A program made the position numbers and the translations under genes. Shown here one piece after another: positions 49,263 through 58,671 of a stretch of DNA of 64,000 nucleotides (position 1 is its first letter; every line of letters starts with the position of its first letter). The stretch is from Chitinophagaceae bacterium. Its GTDB lineage: Bacteria > Bacteroidota > Bacteroidia > Chitinophagales > Chitinophagaceae. The notes beneath the pieces were generated by a model. The model had not been told where the DNA came from. It worked only from the letters and a program-made list of their open reading frames with translations, and searched no databases. Location of the stretch: NCBI GenBank assembly GCA_016720775.1, contig JADKJX010000004.1, forward strand, positions 248,001 through 312,000, read 5' to 3'.

Positions 49263-51979
49263 CTATTGATACTTGTACAACTGGTTAAACAGGAACTTAA
49301 AAGTGCCATGCGACTGTCCCCTGAAATTTATTTCTGGCCCAAAAGCATACAGTCTTCCTTTACCTACCGAAGCTTCAAAAGCAGCCACGCCGTTCTTTAA
49401 ATATACCTGTCCCCATGCCCAGCCGCTTCGCAATGGCTTATCCGTGGCAAACCAGGCTATGGGTTTTATGATGCCGCTGCTTACGGCATCGGGGTTCAGG
49501 CGAAATACCGGGTTGTTGTCGAAATAAACATCGGCTTCATTTTGCATTCCTGCTGCCGGCATCCGGTTGCTGGCAACAGAAACTTTTAAAATACTTCCGG
49601 GCGTATAAAATTTCTCCCTGCTCAAAGGTTTTTCTGCCCCGCTGTCAATTTCCACCATGGCATCTGTAACCGGTAACTTAAGATGATAGGCAAGTTGTGT
49701 GCTGCTGCCGATGGTAACCACAGATCCACCCTGCTCCATAAACAGTTTTAATTGCGGAATGGATCTTTCTGCCGTGATACGTCCTGTCATTGCCTTGAAT
49801 TCCATTGGAATAAGACTATCTGTTCGTCTGTCGCTGTTAAAATTACTCCGGCTGTTTACAGAAGGGATGGCACCGCCAACAAAAACGATCACATCATATT
49901 TATCTTTCAGGTTGCCGGTATCAATATCTTTTGGATAGATCACATCGAATGAATAATTGAATTTCTCAAAGATCAGCCTTGTCCAGCCCGATGCCATGGA
50001 ACCGCCATACATATCCCACAATGCGATCCTTGCCTTAGTTATTTTTACTAAAGAAGACGGCCGTTTTGAAACGGATAAGAACTGAGCACTGCTTTCCTTT
50101 ACAATTTTTTCAATGACCGCTTTTGACCGGCTGTTTACCGGAATAAAAAATGAACCGATATTATTGGCCTCATTGCTTGCAACCCGATACACTTCTTCGC
50201 CGCTGTTTAATAAAATATTCACCGCTTTAAAAGACTGGTTGGCTCTTGCATCCAGCATATATCCTTTTGAAGAAGCAGCAACCGAACCGTTTATTTTCAG
50301 TAATTCTCCCCTTGGGCTTTTTACAAATGGCCCTTCAAATTCATCCATCACCCGGTCAAACTGTACGCCCATCTGGTAAGCCAATGTCCAGCCTGCAGCA
50401 TCATACGGTGGTACCGGTGGTCCACCGGGATATTGAAAATCATTCGGGTGATCCTGCGGTTCAAACAGGTCAAGTATATGCGGACGAAAAGCCTGGTTGG
50501 TCTTTACTATGTATGAATTTGCCGGATATCTTTTTCCTGCTACCGTAAAATCAGCCGTTGCTTTTTGTACCACAACGCCGGTTCTTATCAATGCATTCAG
50601 AAATTCCACCGCCGTGGCAAAGTCGGGCTGATCAGATGCTATGATATATCCTCTTGCATCTTTAAACGCCGGGTTCTTCATCACCGAATCATAGAATTTT
50701 ACCGGTACATTGCCCGTGGCAGTTTTGTTTGCTCTTTTCAAAGAATCCTGGTACAGTTTATTCATCTCATCAATTTTTGATGGAGACAATGACCAGGTAT
50801 CTTTATTTCCTTTGTCGATGGAATTTTTTCCCATCAGGTAAATATTATACAGCAGTTCATCCCGGTTCCTGGATGCATAATTCAGCACGGCATAATTCAG
50901 CGAAACAGAATAATCAATTGACTGGCGGAATAACCACTTCTGCGGCGTAACCGGGTTTGGCGTTGCTGCATTGGGAATCAGTCTTGACGTAACAAGCGGA
51001 ACATCGGAAGGCGTGGGACTACCAATGATCTCTGTTAATAAGCCGATCATGTTATGAAAGTAAGTGGTTGTTCTTAACCCGCCATTATACCAGGTAGAGA
51101 AAACAGAACCTGCTTTGCTTGTGAAGCCGGGCTTGCTCTCTGCATTCAAACGGTTTTGCATCGCAGCGCCGATCGCATCAAGACCGGTTATGATCAACGG
51201 ATCGAAAACATAATTGAAAGGGTCACGATATGGAGGGCCCGCCAAAACAGAACCCGCCGGGCCTGCCTGGTGATGGTTGTACATGATCTGCGGGATCCAC
51301 TCAACAAAGAGTTGGCGGGCTATATTTTGTGATTCCTTCAGGTTCATCATATAAAAATCGCGGTTGTTATCGTGCCCGGCATATTTTTCATACAGGCGGG
51401 GCAGGTTTGCAGTGGATCTTTTTTCCGGTTTCGGTTCACGCATGTACCAGTTACTCACCAGTTCCTGACCATCGGGATTTGCATGTGTCATCAATATTAT
51501 TACATCATCCAGTATGCGCATGGTTTCTTCATCGGTACGACTGGTAAGCTGGTAGGCGGTTTCAACCAGTTGATGAATGCCTACCACTTCGGTGGCATGC
51601 AATCCACCGTCGATCCATACAACCGCCTTTCCTTCTTTGGCCAGTTGCTTTGCTTCATCCATACCCACATCTGCATTGCCTAATTTTTGAGACAGTTGTT
51701 TATAATATTCCAGCTTCTTCTGGTTTTGCGGCGAGGTAACGATCAGCATGAACTGGTCTCTCCCCTCTTCGGTTTTACCTATCACCGTGTACTTTGCCCG
51801 GCCGGATGTTTCGCCAAGTTTTTTAAAATAGGCTTCGGTTTGTGTAAAATTGGCCAACTGGTAGTTATCACCGATGTTGAAACCGAAATGTTCTTTGGGT
51901 GTTGGAATTTTTGTGCCGGGGCTGAACTTATAAAAAAACAAAGCAGCAATAAAAAATAAAACGATCGTTTAGCAAACAT
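49263..51979 (-). pseudogene. M14 family zinc carboxypeptidase, exported, frame broken by one base in the signal region
   Basis: The signal MFAKRSFYFLLLLCFFISS starts at 51979; the rest is in another frame down to 49263. One base is missing in the T run 51908-51912; adding it gives SAPAQKIPTPKEHFGFNIG and a 905-residue protein. The M14 domain covers about residues 45-400, with the zinc pattern WIDGGLHATEVVGIHQ (H and E), HANPDGQE and the later KNNHHQAGPAGS-like YNHHQAGPAGSVLAG. A C-terminal half follows with a glutamine-amidotransferase-like beta-alpha pattern (LKDKYDVIVFVGGAIPSV). It would cut C-terminal residues from peptides in the envelope. Confidence 0.87.
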
Positions 51980-52071
51980 GATTTTCCTTTTAGCAGTTAA
52001 TGAGAAACTAAAATAGGCAATTAATGGATTCCTGATACAGCAGGAACTGAATATTCAACCGGCTCGATAGA

Positions 52072-52106
52072 AAGACTTCCGAAGTTTTTAAAACTCCGGA
52101 AGTCTT
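52072..52106 (-). terminator. Terminator of the Tat-type aldolase homologue gene
   Basis: AAGACTTCCG (52072-52081) pairs with CGGAAGTCTT (52097-52106), and the inner AGTTTT/AAAACT extends the stem with one mismatch. It lies directly after the stop at 52110 on the minus strand. The U tail is weak. Confidence 0.7.
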
Positions 52107-52109
52107 CGT

Positions 52110-53297
52110 TTACCTCTGAGATGACCGCAATGCATCTTTAAAAGCATCGATCACGGACGCTGCATCCCGGGTTATCAAGCTTTCGTTGACCATAAGAAAC
52201 AGCCTGTTCTTGTCATTCGGCATACCAACCCGTATGTTATGTCCGTCTCTTAACTTGTCACGGAACTTTTTACCATCAATTCCTTTGCTCAACTCTGCCT
52301 GGTAAATATTGGTTCCGTTATCCAGTGCGTTCACTTTTATTCCATCTGTTTGGTTCAGTGCTGCAAAAATAGTTGCAGCGCTTTTCACCGATTCTTTCAT
52401 GCGGTCTTCAAAGCCATCCAGGCGGATAAGCGCCATGGCCGCATTGGTCCAGTTTCCGTACATATTGCCGCCGTGTATTTTTATCAGGTGCGGCATTTTT
52501 TCCATTATTTTCTTTTCACCACATAAAACTGCGCCGCCCGATGCACCAAAGTATTTATAAAGAGAAATGTAGATAGTATCAAAGTAAGATGCATATTCTT
52601 TGATGGATACACCCGACCAGGCAGCAGCCATATAAATTCTTGCGCCATCAAGGTGAAGACGGATGTTATTGCTGCGGCAGTATTCACTTATCTTTTTTAT
52701 TTCTTCGACCGGTATCATCCGGCCATCGGTTCTGCGAACCGGGTTCTCAATAGATACGGCGCCGATGCCACTACTGAAGACTTCCAGTTCTTTCAGCGAT
52801 TCAACTCCCTGTTTCAGTTCATCGGCAGTGAACCATGTTTTATCTTTTGCAAGCGGCATCAGCCTTTTTTGAAAAACAGACTGGGCAGCATCGGCTTCAT
52901 CGCGGTAAACATGACTGGTATCCTGCACAAATATTTTGGTATTCTCTCCGCTCAATACAGCAATAGCTAACTGGTTCGCCATGGTGCCACTGGGCATGAA
53001 TACGGCTTTTTCTTTGCCGGTTATTTCTTCAAAGCGTTTCTCCAATGCGGCTACAGCCCCACCGCTGCCATAGCGGTCTCTTTCAATGGGCGTTTTCGCA
53101 TTTGCCTTTTGCAATACATCTAAATAGGCGGAAGGTTCATACATGATGCCATCACCAAAAAAAGAAATTGGCTCATCATTGGCAGGAAAAGATTTATTAA
53201 ATTTTTCAGCAGCAAGTAGACTGCTTGCAGGAACTAAGGTTGGCAAGAGCGCAAGTCCTGATCCTTTCAGGAAATCTCTCCGGTTCTGGTTTGGCAT
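52110..53297 (-). CDS. Threonine aldolase/beta-eliminating lyase family protein with a Tat signal
   Basis: A 395-residue PLP enzyme of the threonine aldolase family: FMPSGTMANQLAIAVLSG, the anchoring LHLDGARIY at about 214-222, and the Schiff-base lysine K248 in SLYKYFGASGGA. The N-terminus NRRDFLKGSGLALLPTLVP is a twin-arginine signal, which is used for cofactor-loaded enzymes. An exported member of this mostly cytoplasmic family is unusual. Its substrate could be a beta-hydroxy amino acid or other amino acid in the periplasm; this is inference. The cytoplasmic homologue is at 14530. Confidence 0.85.
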   Translation of the reverse strand: MPNQNRRDFLKGSGLALLPTLVPASSLLAAEKFNKSFPANDEPISFFGDGIMYEPSAYLDVLQKANAKTPIERDRYGSGGAVAALEKRFEEITGKEKAVFMPSGTMANQLAIAVLSGENTKIFVQDTSHVYRDEADAAQSVFQKRLMPLAKDKTWFTADELKQGVESLKELEVFSSGIGAVSIENPVRRTDGRMIPVEEIKKISEYCRSNNIRLHLDGARIYMAAAWSGVSIKEYASYFDTIYISLYKYFGASGGAVLCGEKKIMEKMPHLIKIHGGNMYGNWTNAAMALIRLDGFEDRMKESVKSAATIFAALNQTDGIKVNALDNGTNIYQAELSKGIDGKKFRDKLRDGHNIRVGMPNDKNRLFLMVNESLITRDAASVIDAFKDALRSSQR

Positions 53298-53386
53298 GAC
53301 TGGTTGTTTGAGTAACGTAATTTATGAAAAAAATAGCCTTCTGTCTTCTAATAAGATTTTAGTTCGCCGGGAAAATTTATATGCGG

Positions 53387-53394
53387 TAAATTTG
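53387..53394 (+). promoter_or_regulatory. -7 box of the MscS-family gene
   Basis: TAAATTTG fits TAnnTTTG and would give a leader of about 22 bases to the ATG at 53423. Confidence 0.45.
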
Positions 53395-53422
53395 CTTTCA
53401 TCATTAATCAAACAGGCAGCAA

Positions 53423-54466
53423 ATGACAGACGATGATATTTTCAAATTAGCCCTATACATAATTGCTGGTTTTGTGGTGGGCTTTATCGTTCATAAGCTG
53501 GTGATGCCCCTGCTGGCAAAACTTGCATCAAAAACAAAGCTTAAGTCCGACGACCTGATCATTGAAACCATCCGTAAGTGGGATATCTCCTGGTTTGTGG
53601 CGCTGGGCCTTTTCCTTGGGCTTCGGCGCATTGATATGGACGTACACTATCACACCTGGCTGGAGAACGGGCTGATGATATTCTATATTTTTTCCGCAAC
53701 GCTTATCCTGGCAAGGGTTATCTCAGGCATGTTGCGTATAAAGGCAACGGGCACTGATACGGTGATTCCCTCTTCATCCATCATCGGCAATATTGTCAGA
53801 GGCATCATTTACATCATCGGATTGCTCATCATCCTGCAATCGCAGGGTATTTCCATTACGCCCATACTTACTGCATTAGGCGTTGGAGGTTTGGCCGTGG
53901 CATTGGCATTGCAACCAACGCTATCAAATTTGTTTGCAGGTTTACAGATCATTGCATCCGGGAAACTGAATCACGGGGATTTTGTAAAACTTTCAACGGG
54001 CGAAGATGGTTATATTGATGATATCACCTGGCGCAGCACCACCATCCGTGGTGATGCCGACCACACAGTGATCGTGCCCAATTCAAAACTGGCCGATATG
54101 ATCGTTATCAACTATTACCTGCCCGACAGGGAATTATCCTTCTCTGTTGAATTTGGTATCAGCCTCAGAAACGACCTGGATCATGTGGAACGGATCACCA
54201 AAGAAGTGATCAGTGAAACACAAAAAGAAACTGAAGGCGGCGTGAGTGATTTTGAACCGTTGGTCAGGTATTATGCTGTGGGCGATAACCGGATAAACGT
54301 TCGGGCCATATTAAGGGTGCATGAGTACTCCCAGAAATTTCCGGTGCGCCATGCGTTCATTAAAAAACTGCATACCCGTTTTCAGCAGGAAGGTATTCGA
54401 TTGGCGGTACCTCTCCAGGCAATTTATACCATTAACAAAGAAGATGCTTCGGGCAGTGAAAGTTAA
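53423..54466 (+). CDS. MscS family mechanosensitive channel
   Basis: A 347-residue small-conductance-type channel. Four to five hydrophobic helices are followed by the pore-lining segment PILTALGVGGLAVALALQPTLSNLFAGL, with the Gly/Ala packing pattern of MscS TM3, and by the beta domain with the signature DFVKLSTGEDGYIDDITWRS and HTVIVPNSKLADMIVINY. It releases solutes when membrane tension rises. Its stop codon shares bases with that of the convergent DUF6370 gene (54463-54466). Confidence 0.94.
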   Translation: MTDDDIFKLALYIIAGFVVGFIVHKLVMPLLAKLASKTKLKSDDLIIETIRKWDISWFVALGLFLGLRRIDMDVHYHTWLENGLMIFYIFSATLILARVISGMLRIKATGTDTVIPSSSIIGNIVRGIIYIIGLLIILQSQGISITPILTALGVGGLAVALALQPTLSNLFAGLQIIASGKLNHGDFVKLSTGEDGYIDDITWRSTTIRGDADHTVIVPNSKLADMIVINYYLPDRELSFSVEFGISLRNDLDHVERITKEVISETQKETEGGVSDFEPLVRYYAVGDNRINVRAILRVHEYSQKFPVRHAFIKKLHTRFQQEGIRLAVPLQAIYTINKEDASGSES

Positions 54467-54831
54467 TTGTTCTTTTTCTCTTTTGATTTTTTTGCTTCGG
54501 GCAACAGCTTGAAATAAGTTACTTTGAATTGATCATTCACCACTTCGCCCTGCACTTCTGCTTTCCGGATGGAGTTACAAAACCCGTCATGCGCATGAGC
54601 ATCGCCAAAATCATCAATGGATGCACCATCTACATAATATGCATTCTCGCCAATTCGGACAGCCAATTGGCATGACTTGCCCGGCAGTCCGAGTTTACAT
54701 TTGCCGCAGGATGCTTCTACCACCTGTACTTTCTTATTAGGATCTGGTTTGGCGTGGGTGGCTTTATTTATTTGTGCAGGTACAGACAAAACAAAAAAGC
54801 AGCTTATCATCAACGCAAAGAATATTTTCAT
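54463..54831 (-). CDS. DUF6370 family exported protein
   Basis: A 122-residue protein. The ATG at 54831 gives MKIFFALMISCFFVLSVPAQ, a signal peptide. The conserved core is VVEASCGKCKLGLPGKSC and RIGENAYYVDGASIDDFGDAHAHDGFC, so four Cys and two His are available for a metal site or disulfides. That pattern belongs to a small uncharacterised family (DUF6370). It ends in a Lys-rich tail. The convergent MscS gene overlaps it by four bases. Confidence 0.78.
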   Translation of the reverse strand: MKIFFALMISCFFVLSVPAQINKATHAKPDPNKKVQVVEASCGKCKLGLPGKSCQLAVRIGENAYYVDGASIDDFGDAHAHDGFCNSIRKAEVQGEVVNDQFKVTYFKLLPEAKKSKEKKNN

Positions 54832-54868
54832 GGAAATCTTTTTAGAATCAGCAAACAATAAAACAACT

Positions 54869-55672
54869 TTACAAAGTTCCTCCTCCTGTATAATCCAACT
54901 CAACCTCGTCCGGCTGGTTGCAATGAGTGATCTGTGCAAAAGCACTGTAAATGGTGCCGATAGACAGCGGCAAACTGAATAATAAACCAATTCCGCAAGG
55001 CAAGGCGCTCACGATAATTATTATTCCCAGCAGGATGAATAAGCCAAGTAAAGGGAACAGGTTTTTCATAGTTACTTTTCTTGAAAGCTCCATGGCAGGC
55101 CATGCTTCCATTTTGTAAATAACAATGAAATGCACCTTAAAGGCCCAGATCACAGAAACCAATAAAGCAGCAGCTATAAAAAGCAACAGCAGTATAATGA
55201 CTTTTCCGCTAAAGAACATGCTTCTTGCAAGTGCCTGGATCTCTGCCTGGTTTTGGTATGCCCCCTGGCCTTGCGTTAATGTGAAGAGATCAATGATCTG
55301 CGGAATGAGGTTAAAAAGTAACACGACAGCAAAAAATATGATCACAGCCATCTGTATCAGGGAACTTACCATTATCTGCGCCAGGTAATTGAATCCTTTG
55401 AATATCTCTCCAAAATCTGTCCAGGGTGTGCCCCGGGAAATCCGCCAGGTTATATAAATGGCACTTGCCATAAAACAGGGGCTAATGATCAGGTTATTGG
55501 CAAGGCTGCCTACAAAGGGTATCAGGCCCGCTGCTGCGCCAATGAGTACTGCTAAAATTCCGCCCAGGATATAATAGCCCAAATGCTTTGCAATTAAGGC
55601 CCATCCCTCAGAAATGGCCTGGCCAATTGAAATGGTGTAATTGCCTGATTGAAGTTCTGCTGCAGATTTCAT
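54869..55672 (-). CDS. Polytopic membrane protein of unknown function
   Basis: A 267-residue integral membrane protein. After a cytoplasmic start (ELQSGNYTISIGQAISEGWAL) there are about six hydrophobic helices. It resembles the membrane domain family associated with glycerophosphoryl diester phosphodiesterases and DUF975, which have a similar N-terminal amphipathic helix and paired helices. No catalytic residues were seen. It ends in an acidic tail with YTGGGTL. Upstream of the DUF6370 gene by 37 bases on the same strand. Confidence 0.7.
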   Translation of the reverse strand: MKSAAELQSGNYTISIGQAISEGWALIAKHLGYYILGGILAVLIGAAAGLIPFVGSLANNLIISPCFMASAIYITWRISRGTPWTDFGEIFKGFNYLAQIMVSSLIQMAVIIFFAVVLLFNLIPQIIDLFTLTQGQGAYQNQAEIQALARSMFFSGKVIILLLLFIAAALLVSVIWAFKVHFIVIYKMEAWPAMELSRKVTMKNLFPLLGLFILLGIIIIVSALPCGIGLLFSLPLSIGTIYSAFAQITHCNQPDEVELDYTGGGTL

Positions 55673-55911
55673 GTGCTTTTTTCTTCAAGATAATAATTTT
55701 CCATTTCATTATTGAATACTCTTTGGAATATCACTCTGGCAAAACCAGTAAACAGCAAACAATTTTCAACGTTCATCATTGTGAGTAAATTTCCGACAGG
55801 CACAGATCACTTTCTTTTACTGCTGTTCCTTATTGAACCAGCCATCTTAAAAAAATTACCGCTGTTGTATTTGGCACTTCCGGTTTGAGGGATGCCCCGT
55901 AACATTGAGTA

Positions 55912-58581
55912 ATGAAAAAGTATAGCCTGCTTTTCCTCTTTTTTATCGTAGGAATTTTTATAGCCCATGCTGGCCCGGGTGACACTACCATTGAGCGAAA
56001 AAAATACCAGACGAACCGGCTAAGGGGTGGTTCGGTTGTACTGGATGGCATCCCTTCGGAAGAGGCATGGAACAGTGTGGAATGGGGCGGCGATTTTACC
56101 CAATGGCAACCGGCAGAAGGAAAGCCTCCCTCCCAACCTACCCGTTTCAAAATACTTTACGACGACCGCTTTCTTTACGTGGCCTATGATTGTATTGACC
56201 ATGCGCCCGATTCCATCGACAAACGCATGGGCAGGCGGGATGCATTCCCCGGTGATTTTGTAGAGATCAATATTGACAGTTACCACGACCTGCGTACTGC
56301 TTTTTCCTTCACGATATCTGTTTCGGGAGTGCGGGGCGATGAGTTTGTGAGCAATGACGGTAATAACTGGGATGCCAACTGGAACCCGATCTGGTTTGCA
56401 AAAACACATGTCAATAAAACGGGCTGGACAGCTGAAGTAAAGATCCCCCTGAGCCAGTTGCGGTATGGTAATGAAAAAGAAAAAGTATGGGGCATACAGG
56501 TAACACGTCGTTTATTCCGCAAAGAAGAACGGTCTACCTGGCAACTCATTCCGCAAAACTCAGGTGTGTGGGTAAGCCGCTTTGGTGAACTGCACGGATT
56601 GAATAATATTCCCTTTCACCGGCAGGTAGAGATAGCGCCTTATATAACCGTACAGGCAGATAAATATAAAAAGCAGGCAGGCAATCCTTTTGCCGATGGC
56701 GCTGATTTTAAATTAACGGGTGGCCTGGATGGTAAAGTGGCTGTAACCAATGATCTTATTTTAGATTTCACCATCAACCCCGATTTTGGACAGGTAGAAG
56801 CGGATCCTTCACAAGTAAGGATCGATGGCTTTCAGAATTTTTTCAGCGAACAAAGGCCCTTCTTCATTGAAAGCCGGAATATTTTTGAATACCAGCTTAC
56901 CGGTTCGCAGGCCGGTGGCGATTACGATGCCGATCTTCTTTTTTATTCAAGAAGGATTGGCAGTTCTCCGCACGGCTATCCAAACACCAACGGAAATGAA
57001 TATGTAAAATATCCGCAGAATACCAGCATACTCGGCGCTGCAAAATTCAGCGGTAAAACAAAAAAGGGATGGAGCATAGGAGTTTTGGAAAGTGTTACCG
57101 AACGGGAAAGGGCAACCATTGACGACAATGGCAAAAGAAGAAAAGAAATGGTAGAGCCCTTCACCAATTATTTTGTAGGAAGGCTGCAAAAAGATATCAA
57201 TGGCGGCAATACCATCCTTGGCGGAATATTCACGGCCGTAAACCGGGAACACGGGCTGGATGATATCCTTCACCGTAGCGCTTACTCGGGCGGTGTTGAT
57301 TTTCTTCATTTCTGGAAAAGACGCACCTGGTATATTCGTGGCAATGTTGTTTACAGCAGGGTGAGTGGAACAAAGGAAGCCATACTCAACACGCAAACTG
57401 CTTTTGAACATTTATTCCAGCGCACAGGTGCCAAAGAATTTTCTATTGATACGGCCCGTACCTCACTCACCGGAAGCGGGGGAACGATCCGCTTTGGAAA
57501 GATCGGCGGCAGGACCGGTAAAATGGGACAGGTATTAAAATTTGAAACAGGCGTTACGCTCCGTTCTCCTCAACTGGAGCTTAATGATATCGGCTTTATG
57601 CTTACCTCGAACGAGATCAACCATTGGACATGGATCGGGCTTCACTATCAAAAACCATTTTCTTTTTTCCGCAATGCAAGGCTCAATTATAATCACTGGT
57701 TCCGGTGGGACTATGGCGGCAAGTTGCTTTATGAGCAATTCAATTTCAACAGCTATGCACTATTCCGCAATAACTGGCAAAGCTCAACCGGTGTAACCTG
57801 GAACCCGTATGATGTTTCCAACACAGCCCTTCGGGGAGCAGGCTCATTGCGCAGGCCACCCGGCATTGGATGGAATTATTCTTTAACCAGCGATTACCGT
57901 AAAAAAGTTTACGCAAAACTGAACCTCTTCAAATGGTGGGGCTTTAATAACAGCATGGACATGCGCAGTGCCGGGCTTTCGCTGAACATTATTCCCATCA
58001 ATGCACTCAGCATAAGCTTAAGTGCCAACTATGATTATTACTGGCGCCGGCAGGACCAGTTTGTAAAGAATGTTTCGTACAACAACGCAACACGTACCAT
58101 AGTGGCCCAGGTAAAACAGCATACCGTACGATTTACCGGAAGGCTCAGTTATAACATAACACCCGACCTTACCGTGCAATACTATGGCCAGCCATTTATC
58201 ACACGCCCCAGGTATAACCAGTTCGCCTACGTTTCAAATGCACTCGCAAAAGACCTTGATCAACGCTTTACGGTGTTTACGCCAAACCAGCTCAGTTTGA
58301 ACAATGATACGTATTTGGTTGATGAGAACAGGGATGGTATTGTGGATTACAGTTTCGGCAAGCCTGATTTTAATTTCGTCCAGTTCCGTTCCAATCTCAT
58401 TGTACGATGGGAATACCGGCCGGGATCAGAATTATATCTTGTATGGTCGGAAGGAAATACACCCGACGTATACAGTGATCTTGACTCCCCGATCTTCAAC
58501 AGCCTCTTCAGTAACGCTTTCAGCGGAGGCAATGCACGCAATATATTCCTGGTGAAATGGACCTACCGGTTCCTTAGATAA
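55912..58581 (+). CDS. CBM9-like / DUF5916 surface protein
   Basis: An 889-residue exported protein. The signal is KKYSLLFLFFIVGIFIAHA. Residues about 35-220 are a CBM9-like carbohydrate-binding domain (VLDGIPSEEAWNSVEWGGDF, then FVEINIDSYHDLRTAFSFTI). DUF5916 follows, with GGLDGKVAVTNDLILDFTIN and PDFGQVEADPSQVRIDGFQNF. The C-terminal half has many aromatic alternating strands and ends in LVKWTYRFLR, the terminal-aromatic style of an outer-membrane beta-barrel. It is probably an outer-membrane protein that binds glycans. A strong start and normal length argue for an intact gene. Confidence 0.88.
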   Translation: MKKYSLLFLFFIVGIFIAHAGPGDTTIERKKYQTNRLRGGSVVLDGIPSEEAWNSVEWGGDFTQWQPAEGKPPSQPTRFKILYDDRFLYVAYDCIDHAPDSIDKRMGRRDAFPGDFVEINIDSYHDLRTAFSFTISVSGVRGDEFVSNDGNNWDANWNPIWFAKTHVNKTGWTAEVKIPLSQLRYGNEKEKVWGIQVTRRLFRKEERSTWQLIPQNSGVWVSRFGELHGLNNIPFHRQVEIAPYITVQADKYKKQAGNPFADGADFKLTGGLDGKVAVTNDLILDFTINPDFGQVEADPSQVRIDGFQNFFSEQRPFFIESRNIFEYQLTGSQAGGDYDADLLFYSRRIGSSPHGYPNTNGNEYVKYPQNTSILGAAKFSGKTKKGWSIGVLESVTERERATIDDNGKRRKEMVEPFTNYFVGRLQKDINGGNTILGGIFTAVNREHGLDDILHRSAYSGGVDFLHFWKRRTWYIRGNVVYSRVSGTKEAILNTQTAFEHLFQRTGAKEFSIDTARTSLTGSGGTIRFGKIGGRTGKMGQVLKFETGVTLRSPQLELNDIGFMLTSNEINHWTWIGLHYQKPFSFFRNARLNYNHWFRWDYGGKLLYEQFNFNSYALFRNNWQSSTGVTWNPYDVSNTALRGAGSLRRPPGIGWNYSLTSDYRKKVYAKLNLFKWWGFNNSMDMRSAGLSLNIIPINALSISLSANYDYYWRRQDQFVKNVSYNNATRTIVAQVKQHTVRFTGRLSYNITPDLTVQYYGQPFITRPRYNQFAYVSNALAKDLDQRFTVFTPNQLSLNNDTYLVDENRDGIVDYSFGKPDFNFVQFRSNLIVRWEYRPGSELYLVWSEGNTPDVYSDLDSPIFNSLFSNAFSGGNARNIFLVKWTYRFLR

Positions 58582-58603
58582 TATCCGTTACCCGGATGGA
58601 GTC

Positions 58604-58671
58604 TTCATTGAGCATTGTTTGTTGAAGATTGAATATTGAGCATTCAAAAATGTTCAATACTCAATTGAACT
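58604..58671. repeat. Intergenic inverted repeat, TTGAGCATTGAATATTGA family
   Basis: TTCATTGAGCATTGTTTG and TTGAAGATTGAATATTGAGC are followed after a short spacer by TGTTCAATACTCAATTGAAC, which is partly complementary. The block separates convergent genes; the right arm enters the last codons of the gene at 58661. Confidence 0.75.
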
